64,000 nt of DNA from Gryganskiella cystojenkinii. Taxonomy: Eukaryota > Mortierellomycota > Mortierellomycetes > Mortierellales > Mortierellaceae. Where the stretch lies: NCBI GenBank assembly GCA_015852425.1, contig JAAAIG010000002.1, positions 128,233 through 192,232 on the forward strand. The letters are read 5' to 3'. Below are positions 34,601-44,810 of this stretch, piece by piece. The notes under the pieces were generated by a model that worked only from the letters and a program-made list of their open reading frames with translations, ran no database searches and was not told the DNA's origin. The position numbers and the translations under genes were made by a program. Position 1 is the stretch's first letter, and the number at the start of each line of letters is the position of its first letter.

Positions 34601-35313
34601 GCATCACCAACAGCCACTGCCACCGCCACAGCAGCAGCCCATGATGCAACCTCAAAGTCCAAGCAGCAGTCAGTCGCAGTCGATGGGCTCTCCTGGATCT
34701 CCTGGTATGATGGGCGTGGATCCTCGGACAGGCATGGTAGCTCCATCTTTTCCTCCGCAACCCTTCATCCCTGCTGATGTTGCTACAGTTTATGATCCGA
34801 CTGTTGGACCCAAAGAAGGTACATATGATAATGAAGTGTATACAAAACACACATACACAAAAAAAGTTGCTAAGTTGCTAACTCGTTCTCTTTTAAAATT
34901 TTCTTTCTCTTCTAGGGTATGCCATGTTGCAAAGTGTAAAGGTCGATGCCGAGGACAAGTCTTTTGCAATGAATCTGAGTACCTTGACTTTTGCGCACAG
35001 TTTTGTGGTTCAACACCAGGTGGCAACCGTCTCGTTGATCCCTTTATTGGCGCAACAACTGGCCCCGATCCAACAGCAGGTCGGTTTGTCTGTCTTCCAC
35101 AACGGTCGCAAGATCATGCCCTCGGGGTTGGTCTCGTTGCCGGCTGCACCGACAGTGGGACATCATGTCTACACCGTCAACTTGACTCCAGGCCAAAATA
35201 CAGTGGATGTTTGGGTCAGTGCCCCCGTTGGTGGTGTCTTCCAGGGTGGTCCACCCGGTGGTAAATCGGAGACGCAACAGTTTTTCGTTTTCATCCAACG
35301 TAACCATTCGTAA
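31610..35313 (+). CDS. Ankyrin-bromodomain-BAH chromatin protein (RSC1/2-like)
   Basis: Likely subunit of an RSC/SWI-SNF-type remodeller. Exons 31610-31672, 32106-32181, 32303-32563, 32686-32816, 32904-33097, 33194-34818 and 34916-35313 give 915 residues, all in frame. Domains in order: ankyrin repeats (about 50-170; FTWSALHAAAYYGSSKVVEI, GHLETAQLLIEKYGADK), a Lys/Ser linker, bromodomain (about 228-325; REVADIFLALPSKADYPDYY, FQLIFENALIYNEDGS with the acetyl-lysine-binding Asn), BAH (about 358-490; GEFVQLNN, IGSKFFRPDEIF, YNVR-like tail), an acidic Asp/Ser tract (about 547-571), a long Gln/Pro/His tract and a beta-rich C-terminal domain (HNGRKIMPSGLVSLP). Bromodomain plus BAH is the Rsc1/Rsc2/polybromo pattern. 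The N-terminal ankyrin block is not found in yeast Rsc1/2. Confidence 0.88.
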
Positions 35314-35594
35314 AATATTCCTACAACCCAGCCATACCACACTCACAAGCCTTTCTTTTCGTTGATTTTCTGTTTTGTTAGTGTAGCTACGTTGTTTGTT
35401 TGGTTTCAATTCCCTATTAAAAACGCTTTAATGTATCATAACAAAATACGATTGCCAAATGCAGCCAACCAAAAAGTAAATAAATCTGGTTCACAACGGG
35501 TAAAAGCATCGCTGCATATGCGCTACGTGCAGCGATGCTTCACCTAGGCTTTTTTTTATGTGAAATAAATATGCGAAAAAATATTGACTATTGT
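35314..35594. other. Convergent 3' gap carrying a hairpin
   Basis: Between two convergent genes. It contains the 13 bp hairpin at 35504-35540 listed separately and A/T-rich flanks. No gene is seen. Confidence 0.6.
35504..35540. terminator. 13 bp perfect hairpin between convergent genes
   Basis: The left arm AAGCATCGCTGCA (35504-35516) and right arm TGCAGCGATGCTT (35528-35540) are exact reverse complements around an 11-nt loop, followed by T-rich DNA. It is symmetric, so it would fold in transcripts from either strand. A role in 3' end formation or in blocking read-through is inference. Confidence 0.45.
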
Positions 35595-37642
35595 TTATCC
35601 CTCGAGAGTCGTAATATCGTTCGACTCCTGCTCCTTCTTCTCGAGCGCATCATGCTTCAACTTTTTTTGATGTTCGTGCGCCAACGCAAGATCGTCATCG
35701 TGCGCATACCAGACCACGGTGATGAGACCCAAGAGCGCGGCAATGATCGTAAAGATCAAGGCAACGATTCCTTTTGCGCTCCAGGTACCAGGCAAGATAT
35801 CGGGACCCTCGAATGCACCCGCAAGGTTCAATCCGTCGTTACCAGCGGCGTTACCCTGATAGGGAATGCCAAGGGCCTTGCATTGCTCGTAGTGCTTGGG
35901 ATCTACCGTCAGAACCGAGGGCATGATCTCAGGAGCCTCGATGACAGTCGCAGCAAGACCGGCCTGGAGATGCCATTCGATATGACAATGGAACAACCAA
36001 ACACCGGGGTTTGTCGCCTGGAATCGGATCGCGGCATTGGTACGCGAGGGAACGATAACGGTATCGCGACGCATTGGGTTCGCAGCAGTACTGCTGGTCG
36101 TGCTGTTGTAGTAAGGGTAAGGGGTCGAGCCGTCATAGATACCGTCACCGCGACCGACAACCTGGAAGGCATGTCCGTGCAAGTGGAAGGGGTGGGTACC
36201 GGCGTCATCGTTGTTGATAACAATCTCGATCCAATCTTGATGCTTTGCGATCAAGGCATGAGCGTTTTTGCCATAGACCTCAGCGTTGGACGAGAAATCA
36301 GCACCGACGGACATGGCGGTGTACAGCGAGGGGACCTTGGGCATGACATAGGTGATCGCGTTGAAGGTCGCCTTGTTAACGTAATCCTTCATCAACTGGA
36401 ACTGAGCCGTCATCACGTATTGGGTTGTGGGCAAGGCCGTGGCAAGAGCCTCGACAGGGACAAGAGAAGCATCCTCGAAATCGGCCCAGTCCGAGGTCTC
36501 AGCAGGCGCAAGAGGGGCCGAGGCAGAGTAGACGATGGTACCGGTGACGTTCAAGACGAGATCATCAGGGACCTTATCGAACATCATGGGGTCCATATCG
36601 CCATGGATCAGGTAGTTGGCACTGGTATCGTTCTTGGCCGTGACGAGGACCGAGTAACGCTGAGCAGCCGCAATGGGGAAAGAAGTGACGGTCTGGCGTT
36701 GGACGTCGATACCATCAACCTCAATAATATCGAACTGATGACCGTCGATATGGAAATGGAACATGGACAATGCAGACATGTTGATGACACGAAGACGGTA
36801 GGTCTTGCCAGGCGTGAAAGCAAACGTTGCGTTCGAGATTTGGTTGATCAAGCCAGATTTTGGGACAGGTTCAGCGCCAGAGGGGTTGAAGATGGAAAGA
36901 TAAAAGTCCAGAAGGGAGGCGTGCTCTTTATGGTACCAATCTACGAAGAGACAGAAGCGGAACGTGGTGCGTTTTAAGGAAGACGATTCTCTCCCTGGGT
37001 CCATTATAAAAATGTGTGAATAAACAAACAAAAGGAAACTCACCAGCAAACGCGATAGTGTACTCCTGATCGTAGTGGTAGGTCTCGTTGATGTTGTGGA
37101 TAATCAAAGGCGCGCGTAATCCGTCGACGTAGTGACCCTTGTTATGACCATGGATCCAGTAAGTACCATGCTGTTGGATTGGGATCGTGTACGTAAAGTT
37201 GGCACCAGGAGGGATCGGGCACTGCGTGACCATCGAAGGTCCATCCATTTGACCGTTACCGACCTGGAACAGACCGTGGGCGTGCAGCGAGGTAGGCTCG
37301 TCGATCTGGTTGTTCACATTGATGACCAGAGTATCGTTGAAAGTGACCTCGATTGGGGGTGGCCTATTGGATACAGGAGCAGAAAGTAAAAAAAAAAAAA
37401 ATTGTGGCAGAGGCGAATTTGTAAACAAACTTGTTTAGAGGATAGACAGTCGATTCAAAAATGAAGGGGAAAAAAAAAACTTACGGAAACTGACCGTTAA
37501 CACCGATGGCGCGACGTTCAAAGAGACCGTCAGGGTTCACGTTCACATAGGTGATATTCCAATTGTAGGTTACGACAGCGGCCTGAGCAACCGCCGAGAA
37601 CAGGGTCAAGGCCGTGGCCACGGCTTTGAATGAAGGGATCAT
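35595..37642 (-). CDS. FET3-type membrane multicopper oxidase (ferroxidase)
   Basis: Oxidises Fe(II) for high-affinity uptake at the plasma membrane with an Ftr1 permease; laccase-like activity is possible. Exons on the minus strand: 37485-37642, 37044-37363 and 35595-36940, giving 607 residues. Seen: a signal peptide ([21 protein letters not shown]), the four copper-ligand clusters [19 protein letters not shown] and HCHIEWH, several Asn-X-Ser/Thr sites, and a C-terminal membrane segment ([20 protein letters not shown]) followed by a short charged cytosolic tail. The C-terminal anchor separates Fet3-type ferroxidases from secreted laccases. No FTR1 permease gene is beside it in this window, unlike the divergent FET3-FTR1 pairs of some fungi. 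Confidence 0.92.
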
Positions 37643-39150
37643 AGTTGAGAGAAAGAAAGAAAATATTTACAGAAAAGCTATTGAGACTTTAAAAACTGGA
37701 ATGCAAAGAAATGAGAAGTAATGCAATGAGGTGAGATGAAATGCAAAAGGAGAATGAGATTCCAACGGCGGGAAAGAAAAGAGCCGTCAAGGAGGGGGAG
37801 AAGGAGGCGGTAGAGAGGGATCCAATGGGTGAAAGAAGGATGGAAGAGAGAAAGTGAAAAACGAAGGAAGACAGGGGTGGTTTAATCGGTCGCTTTTTGT
37901 ACTCCAGGGGGGATGGGAAAGAAGAAAAAAAAACAAGATGAAAAAAAGGCGCAACGATATCAGATGGACCCGCTCCTCCAAAGAGGAAGGAGCGTTTGTT
38001 TTTTGTTGTTTTTGTTGCCATCAGATAAGTTTGCCTGGACCTCGACCCCTTTTGCTCTGTCAACTTTCTTCCGTTGCCCAGGATAGGTCGAAAATAGAGA
38101 GCGACCCGAGTCAACCCTTCAACGAAAAGGAAAAAAAATCTGATAACACGCAAATACATAAACCGGGTGGGGTAAGGGCCGCTCCATCGCTTCTTTTCAA
38201 TTGAAAACATAACGACCCTGGGTCAATTGGAGGTGAGGAGGGTAAGAAAGTTGCCAGTCAGCGTCCTCTCATTAAAAAAAAAAAAAAAGCATAAAGCTTC
38301 AGCAGCAGGACTAATCTGATCCTTTTTGGACAAGTGGCAAGCAGAGGGAGGACAAGTTTACCCATTCCTCGACAAAAGGGTGTCCTTGGACAAAAGACCT
38401 GCAAAACTCCGCTCAAGCCTCTCGATCTCAAAGAGGAAGCAGTGCCGCACAAGACCACTTTCTCCCCCCTTGTTCATGGCTCTCGGCCGTTCTCGCTTGC
38501 AGCATCTCTCCTTCTGTTCTGGCATTTTTTTTAAAGACCAGCTCTAGTCTCGTTTTTATTTTTTTTTGTTCGAGATCTGAACGGAAAAACCATGAGCGAG
38601 AGTAGAGTAACGAAGAAGTTTGTTCATGGCCCTTGTTCATTATCAGATCCTTTTTTTTTTTTTGTGCGTGTCTTTTGTTTTTGTCGCAGCGAAAAACTCA
38701 AAACAGAACATGAAAAAAGGCAAAAAGGACTGAACAGCGTTCCAGTCCCTCCTCATTTGTCTCCCTTACCTTCATGTTTTCTGAGCTCTGATCTCTTTTG
38801 TTCATATCCCGCAAGATGAGCATCAGTAAGTGACAAAAAAAAAGAGATGAAGGAACGGAGATCGTTGTGGGGTTACACCGCGTTTTGTTCGTTTGCTTGC
38901 AGAGGGAAAAGGGGGAATGTCAAGCATCTTTTGTGCACAAACATCAAAGCGCGTTTTTTTTATTGCACAATAGCGATGCTGGTAAGTCTCACTCCACAAA
39001 AACCTCCCACAAAGACCATGTTTTGTCCAGAACATGCGACAAAATGAAAGAGACAAGGGACGCCACCAAAGATCAGACACCTCTTCTCCTTCCATCCCAT
39101 CTCGACTGCTGTCTTCATCCTCTAATTGAACTTCGTCATCGTGCGCATCT
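37643..39150. other. Intergenic region upstream of the multicopper oxidase
   Basis: 1.5 kb with poly(A/T) and purine tracts (for example 38274-38287, 38650-38663). Short open frames on both strands are unconvincing. Any iron-responsive (GATA-type) sites were not evaluated. No gene is seen. Confidence 0.55.
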
Positions 39151-39518
39151 CTAGAAGTTCTTGCCATCCTCAATCTCCACGCTTTCATCGCAGTAGTTCT
39201 CATCATTGGGACCGGCAGAAGAAGACGAAGAATCAGGAGCGAACAACGCGACTAGTTGACGTGCCACGTTGGGACTGAGACTGGAGTACAATCCAAGAGG
39301 AGAAGCCATTAGCGATAAAGAGGAGGATGACAGCAATGAGGACGGGAGGGATTCATCCGAGGTAAAAAATTGAGCGCCAGGAAACTGGGTTTGTTGAAGA
39401 TTGCGATGTTGTTCGCCCGGTTGATCGTAGGGACCGGTCGAGGAGCACTGAGTCATTCCCAAGAGAGGATTCGAGTTTAGTTCACTTGGTGCACAGACAG
39501 GTGAGGACGCCAGAACAA

Positions 39519-39553
<35 letters not shown>

Positions 39554-39657
39554 TGAGGGAAAGGATGATGGGCTGAAGCCAAGGAATCTGTCTTGGACGA
39601 GGCTAAAGCCAAAAGGACAGCCACGAGATGAGGGTAAAGGGTTGAGAAGGATTGCAT
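39151..39657 (-). CDS. Small Ser-rich secreted protein, unknown
   Basis: Single-exon ORF of 168 residues. Seen: a signal peptide (MQSFSTLYPHLVAVLLALASS), a run of nine serines encoded by a TCG-rich repeat (39524-39550), three cysteines (VCAPSEL, TQCSS, NYCDES), further Ser runs and an acidic C-terminus (ESVEIEDGKNF). No known domain. Secretion is supported only by the leader. The ATG is directly preceded by a long A-run. It could be a cell-wall protein or a non-functional ORF; codon use looks ordinary. Confidence 0.5.
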
Positions 39658-39887
39658 TTTTTTTTTTTTTCAAGTTTATAAAAGTTACAGTGATTGTCGT
39701 TATGGCGGCAGTGGTTGTAATTCCGTTAAGGCAGTGGCTGGACCTGTTTGTCATCCACCGACAGGCCATGAACTTTATAGGCGGACAAGATGCTGAATGG
39801 CTGATAAAGTATTTCGAATGTTGATACGAGTTTTATGATGATCAACCAAAAATGCCTCGCAACAGATAGAGGATTCAATTTAGATTT

Positions 39888-42162
39888 TTAATGTCCTGAA
39901 CGAGATCCTCTACGGTGTGTTGCCACTGACCACTCTTCGTCATCATCAGCGTCTTCGCTTGTAGTTGTGGCGGTATCAGTTCCCGGCCCGGTAGTTTTGG
40001 GCTGATATCCCCATCGGCTCAGGAACCGATCCGTCAGAAACGCATGTTGCTGTCCCGCACACTCAACCTCAATCGCTTGGAAAGGATGCGCCCACCGGAT
40101 CGTATAGGTCACTGTGGGGTCATCCTTGACAATTTGCTTTCTCAAAAAGTTGAACACGCCATCCAAAAAGTTGATACATATTGTCGTGTCCTTAAGGCAA
40201 GAGCCCAAAAAAAAAAAAAAAANNNNNNNNNNTTAATGGCGTAGTGAGGATGAAAAGTGGAACAACATACCAATAGTCCAGCGAAGACAAGAAATGAAGA
40301 GTCTCTTACCCAAGCCCCTTCCTTGCCTCGAACAAGACGTGGAATCTCCATGGTCTTGAAAGTCTCGACAGTCACAACGTTTCCATCGTCATCTCGAAAG
40401 CCAACAATGATAGTTGGGATTCCTGGCAAGAACGACTGTGCCCAGAATTTGAGTAATTTGTGCCTAAGTTCATGACAACGATCATCAAAAAAAAAGAACA
40501 TTAGCAGGCCAGTTCTACTTTATAAAATCCATGATCTAACGGTATTTTTTCCCTAACCTCTCAAAGCTGTTTCGTTCCCTTGGGTTCAAGATGACCCTTG
40601 AGGTTTTGAGTTCGATATAGTTGGAGAGCGGGTTGTGAGGTGGTGGTTTCTTGGGTTCAGAGATACAATCGACCTCGGCGCCCATGATGATGCTGTTTTG
40701 ACCGATCCTCGTCCTGGCTACGGTACAGTACTGCAAGTTGGTATCAACAATCCCATCCAGCCGCCCTGTCAACTCGGGATCTTGCAGATCGATCTGTTCC
40801 ACGAAGTTTTCTTCTTGTTGTTCTTGTCCTTGATCGAGAGTATCGGTTTCGTTCCTTGGAGAATCCACTGCATCACCATCCTCCAGTTTTTGACTCTTTT
40901 CTGCAGGGCTGTCATGACTGTTCATGGTCGTCCCCCCACCGCGTTTCCTGGTCTTAATCCGTTGCAACTCTGAGACGGGCTTGGAAATGTTGCAGATGGT
41001 TTCGAAACGGTAACCCCAGTAGGACATGAGTTTGTGTCGATCGTTGTGTCCTGCTGCGTTCTTGCGTTTCTCGTCCGTAGCGTGTTCCTCGATGTATCTA
41101 TACGAGATCCGAGTTTAACATTTATGAGAGACTAGATTAGTATAGGCCCAGAAGAAAGTTTTTGTTGTCCTTTTATCCTGACAATAAAATTTCTTACATA
41201 GACCCGTTGAACCGTGTAGCTCCCAGCTCCCAGGGTTCATTTCTAGCATAGGGTGTGCACATGATCTTGGTCAGGATGCCTCGATAACAGATGAAGTCGG
41301 CATGGGTCATGCTTGGTCTATCAGAGGTTATCCCGTGGTCTTCTTGTTCCTGCTGCCTTTGCTCGTCCTCTCGATCCTTGATACACATTAACGCGTCCAG
41401 GAGCGCGTCAATATGTTCGTCCACCATCAGATCCCGACTGATATATTTGTCGTAATTGACAGAGAGGTTATTGGGTTTGCTCAGGTCTGGTGGGAAATAG
41501 TATTTCTAGTAGTAAAATATATAAAATATAGTTAGTACTCTTTTCACAGGGCTGTTAAAAAAATGCATTGAACACATCAACGTAACGAGATATGGGGATC
41601 TCACCAGCTGCGAGTCGTCCATGATAAACTCTCGTTGTTCATTATATGAAAAACTCCCAATCTCGGTAGGCTGACGAAAGGGAGCACATTTGACCTGGAA
41701 ACGTTCCAAAGGTTGAACCGGGAACTGGTTTGGTCCAAAAGAGTGCTTCCTTTGATCGTGTCGTGGTTGGTGGTGGTGGTGGTGGTGGTGGTGGTGATTG
41801 GATTGATCCTGATGATAATAGTTTGGTCGGTGTTCTCCTCTTCCTCCTGATGATGATCGTGCAGGTAACATATGCGGAGGGAATCCAGGAGGTATCGGTG
41901 GAGGTTGACCAGAGCCCATCAGCCGGATAGGCGGCGGCTGCGCCGTTGGACCTTGATGTGGATAGGGCACGGCACGTGGATGGGGATATAAGGGCTGTCT
42001 ATGATACTGTTCCCGACCGATATGAGAGACCGCCGATTGTCCAAAAGACGGATCCACGTGGTGCTTCGGTGCAACACTTGAACCTTGGCCCTGGTGATGG
42101 TTCCTGTTTTGTTGGTACTGCTCTTTCACAGGGTCGCGTTCTTGTCCTGATGAATGTGACAT
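39888..42162 (-). CDS. RAI1: RAI1/DXO decapping nuclease
   Basis: Nuclear 5'-end quality-control enzyme that removes incomplete or non-canonical caps and, as Rai1, partners the exonuclease Rat1. Exons on the minus strand: 41605-42162 (or to 42240), 41198-41505, 40558-41097, 40310-40463 and 39888-40190, giving 620 (or 646) residues. Seen: a long His/Pro/Gln-rich N-terminus with nine consecutive His, [51 protein letters not shown], the catalytic pair MGAEVDC and [33 protein letters not shown] and ITYTIRW-like end. The inner ATG (42162) has the better context (GACCATG). The last intron contains a 10-N gap. The protein is longer than yeast Rai1 because of the N-terminus and an acidic insert before the catalytic core. 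Confidence 0.93.
40223..40232. other. 10-N assembly gap in a RAI1 intron
   Basis: It follows a run of about 16 A, so the join is at a homopolymer. It lies wholly inside the last RAI1 intron and does not affect coding sequence. Confidence 0.8.
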
Positions 42163-43072
42163 GGTCGAAAGGCGTGGAGGACGAGCATCTTTGAGCTGGT
42201 CCGCTACTCGAGTTGCGAACCCAAAAAGAGATTGGATCATGTGACGCGTGACTGCGCATGAGGTATTCCAGATTTGGAGCTAATTTAAACGCTCGCGCCA
42301 TTGTTGATTAACTGCGCGGCAAAATGGGCCGGACCATCGATGGTGAACCGTGTGACGCAGAGACCTAAGCCACCTTTGAATAAAAGGTGTGGCGGGCCAT
42401 CCATCGTTTGCGGATGCATCCATCCCAATTCCATCCATCATCAAGTCCTATACACATCCGTCGCAAATCCCTGTTCCCTGGCACCCCAAACGTAGGTATC
42501 TTCACCCGATTTATAGTCCTTGCCACATTGCGCTTCGAATGATGCCCGTATGCTTTATAGGCATTCGTGAAAACCACTCCTCCTGCTTACTTGAAGTGGT
42601 TTTCATTGCGGGCGGTGGATAACTGTCGGGTCGAGCTGTCTGGTACCTTTTTTTTCAATACCCGCCACCAAAAAAAAGAGAAAAAAAAGAAAGTGAGGAA
42701 AAGCTGTATCCCTCTTCTGATGGAAGGGGTCTTCAAGACTTCTATACGTTCCATCCTCAATGCTGCCATCCGCAGTTCACTCATCCACATCCCTGTGGAT
42801 GATGGAGTTACTTGTGCAAGATGATGAGCTCAAAAACATTGTCGGGTCAACTGGTCCAAAACACACCTGTTGTCTTTACCCTGTTCTTTCGAGAGCCGAT
42901 AGAGTTACAAGCGGTGAAATGAAATCGGAGAAAAAGAGAGCGCGCTGTTGCAGCCCAAGCTGCCGTTTCATCGATCATCGTCTTTAACGCCCCTTTTCTT
43001 ATTCACTCCTATCTCTCGCTCGCTAGTCGTTGTTGTTAGAACACCGCGCCCCTTTCGTTAATATAGCCCACC
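42163..43072. other. Divergent promoter region of RAI1 and PP1-A
   Basis: About 900 bp. It carries CATGTGAC at 42238-42245 just upstream of RAI1, pyrimidine tracts, and repeated CCATCCATC-like units near 42398-42440. No gene is seen. Confidence 0.5.
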
Positions 43073-44302
43073 ATGGCAGACATTGTCAACGTCGATATCG
43101 ATTCTATCATCGAGCGACTCCTAGAAGGTAAAATAGTAACAGCTTATCTAACGTCACCATGTCTTGTGAGTTTTGCTATTATTGTTGATACTCATCCCTT
43201 CTCTCTCATTCTTCTTTTTACTCCTGCCCCTGTCTTTCTCTCGAACAGTCCGCGGCTCTCGTCCCGGTAAGCAGGTTCAACTCGGTGAACATGAGATTAA
43301 ATTCCTCTGCACAACCGCCCGAGAGATTTTCATGTCTCAACCGATCCTCCTTGAACTCGAGGCACCCATCAAGATCTGTGGTGATATCCATGGACAGTAC
43401 TACGATTTGCTCCGCCTCTTTGAATACGGTGGTTTCCCTCCTGAGGCCAACTATCTGTTCCTGGGTGATTATGTCGATCGTGGCAAACAATCGCTCGAGG
43501 TCATTTGTCTGCTCTTTGCGTACAAGATCAAGTACCCCGAGAACTTTTTCATCCTCCGTGGTAACCACGAGAGTGCGAGCACGAACCGTATCTATGGTTT
43601 CTATGACGAGTGCAAGCGTCGATACAACATCAAGCTCTGGAAGACCTTTACAGACTGTTTCAATTGTCTTCCTGTCGCTGCGATTGTCGACGAAAAGATC
43701 TTTTGCATGCACGGTGGTCTTTCACCCGATCTGTTGAACATGGAGCAGATTCGTCGCGTGATGCGTCCTACCGATATCCCCGATACTGGTAAGTTATAGT
43801 TGTTGGCTGTTAATGTGCTTGAAGAAATTGATTCGTGTTCTTTTGTTCAATTTCTTGGATGCTAACCAAGGCTGTATTTTTAACTCTTATCTTTACAATA
43901 GGTCTCCTTTGTGATCTCTTGTGGTCTGATCCCGACAAAGAGATTACTGGATGGAGTGAGAACGATCGTGGTGTGTCTTTCACCTTTGGACCTGATGTCG
44001 TGAGTCGATTCTTGCAGAAGCACGATATGGATCTAATCTGCCGTGCTCATCAGGTCGTTGAGGATGGTTACGACTTCTTTGCCAAGCGTCAACTGGTCAC
44101 CTTGTTCTCGGCTCCCAACTACTGTGGTGAGTTCGATAATGCTGGCGCGATGATGAGCGTGGACGAGACATTGATGTGCTCGTTCCAGATCCTGAAGCCA
44201 GCAGAGAAGAAACAAAAGTACACATACGGAGCCCTGGGTGCGGGGAGGCCGGTGACGCCCCCACGAGGCAAGAAAAAGAAGGAGATGGCCAAGGTCACGT
44301 AA
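43073..44302 (+). CDS. Protein phosphatase 1 catalytic subunit, copy A
   Basis: Ser/Thr phosphatase of the GLC7/PP1 family. Exons 43073-43127, 43249-43788 and 43902-44302 give 331 residues. Metal and active-site motifs: [56 protein letters not shown]. The C-terminal tail has TPPRGKKKK with the TPPR motif that cyclin-dependent kinase phosphorylates in other PP1 proteins. Odd: it reads NHESASTN where the paralogue next door, and PP1 generally, read NHECASIN. The second intron (within DTG-LLCDLL) is absent from copy B. It sits in tandem, same strand, with copy B about 0.5 kb downstream. Confidence 0.95.
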
Positions 44303-44810
44303 GCAATCGAGACCCTCCTTCGCGGACGAAAACAAGACGTCTATAAAACCACAAAAAAAGTAAAAAAACAAATACAATAGTGTAGCTTATATTGCAAAAA
44401 AACAACAACAACAGCAACAACAATAGTCACTTCATAGTCCATCTGTCAATACCCTTCCTCAGCTTTCAAATCCCCTTCTATGTACCCAACAGTTTAGTTT
44501 CTATCAGTATCCATTGCAAAAGTAAAAAAGAATGAAAAAAAGCCCCCCCTCCCCCCTTGGTAAAGAGAGATGAAAGTCAACTCACCCGGCCCCTTAATCA
44601 AGGCAATCACGAACGGAGAGACACGACGAAATTTTTTTGCGTCTCTCTTTTTGGCGATCACCCCATTTGATTCATTTTGTGCTCTTTTTGTCCCTCTCCA
44701 TTCCATTTTCCCATTTACTTTCCATTCCACCATCCGCTCTCTCCTAATCTCCATTTCACACACCCACCTCATCTTCCCCGCACCGTTTAATCCGCCTTTG
44801 TTTCTTTGCC
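44303..44810. other. Spacer between the tandem PP1 genes
   Basis: About 0.5 kb serving as the 3' flank of copy A and promoter of copy B. It contains an (ACA)n stretch at 44400-44425 and C/T-rich sequence before copy B. No other gene is seen. Confidence 0.6.

Noticed and set aside
34197..34660. CAG/CAA-rich tract considered as a stand-alone repeat array
   Set aside because: It is the Gln-rich linker of the ankyrin-bromo-BAH protein, in frame and without regular units.
39524..39550. CGACGA-type repeat considered as a microsatellite locus
   Set aside because: It is explained as the serine run of the secreted ORF. Length variation is possible but cannot be judged from one sequence.
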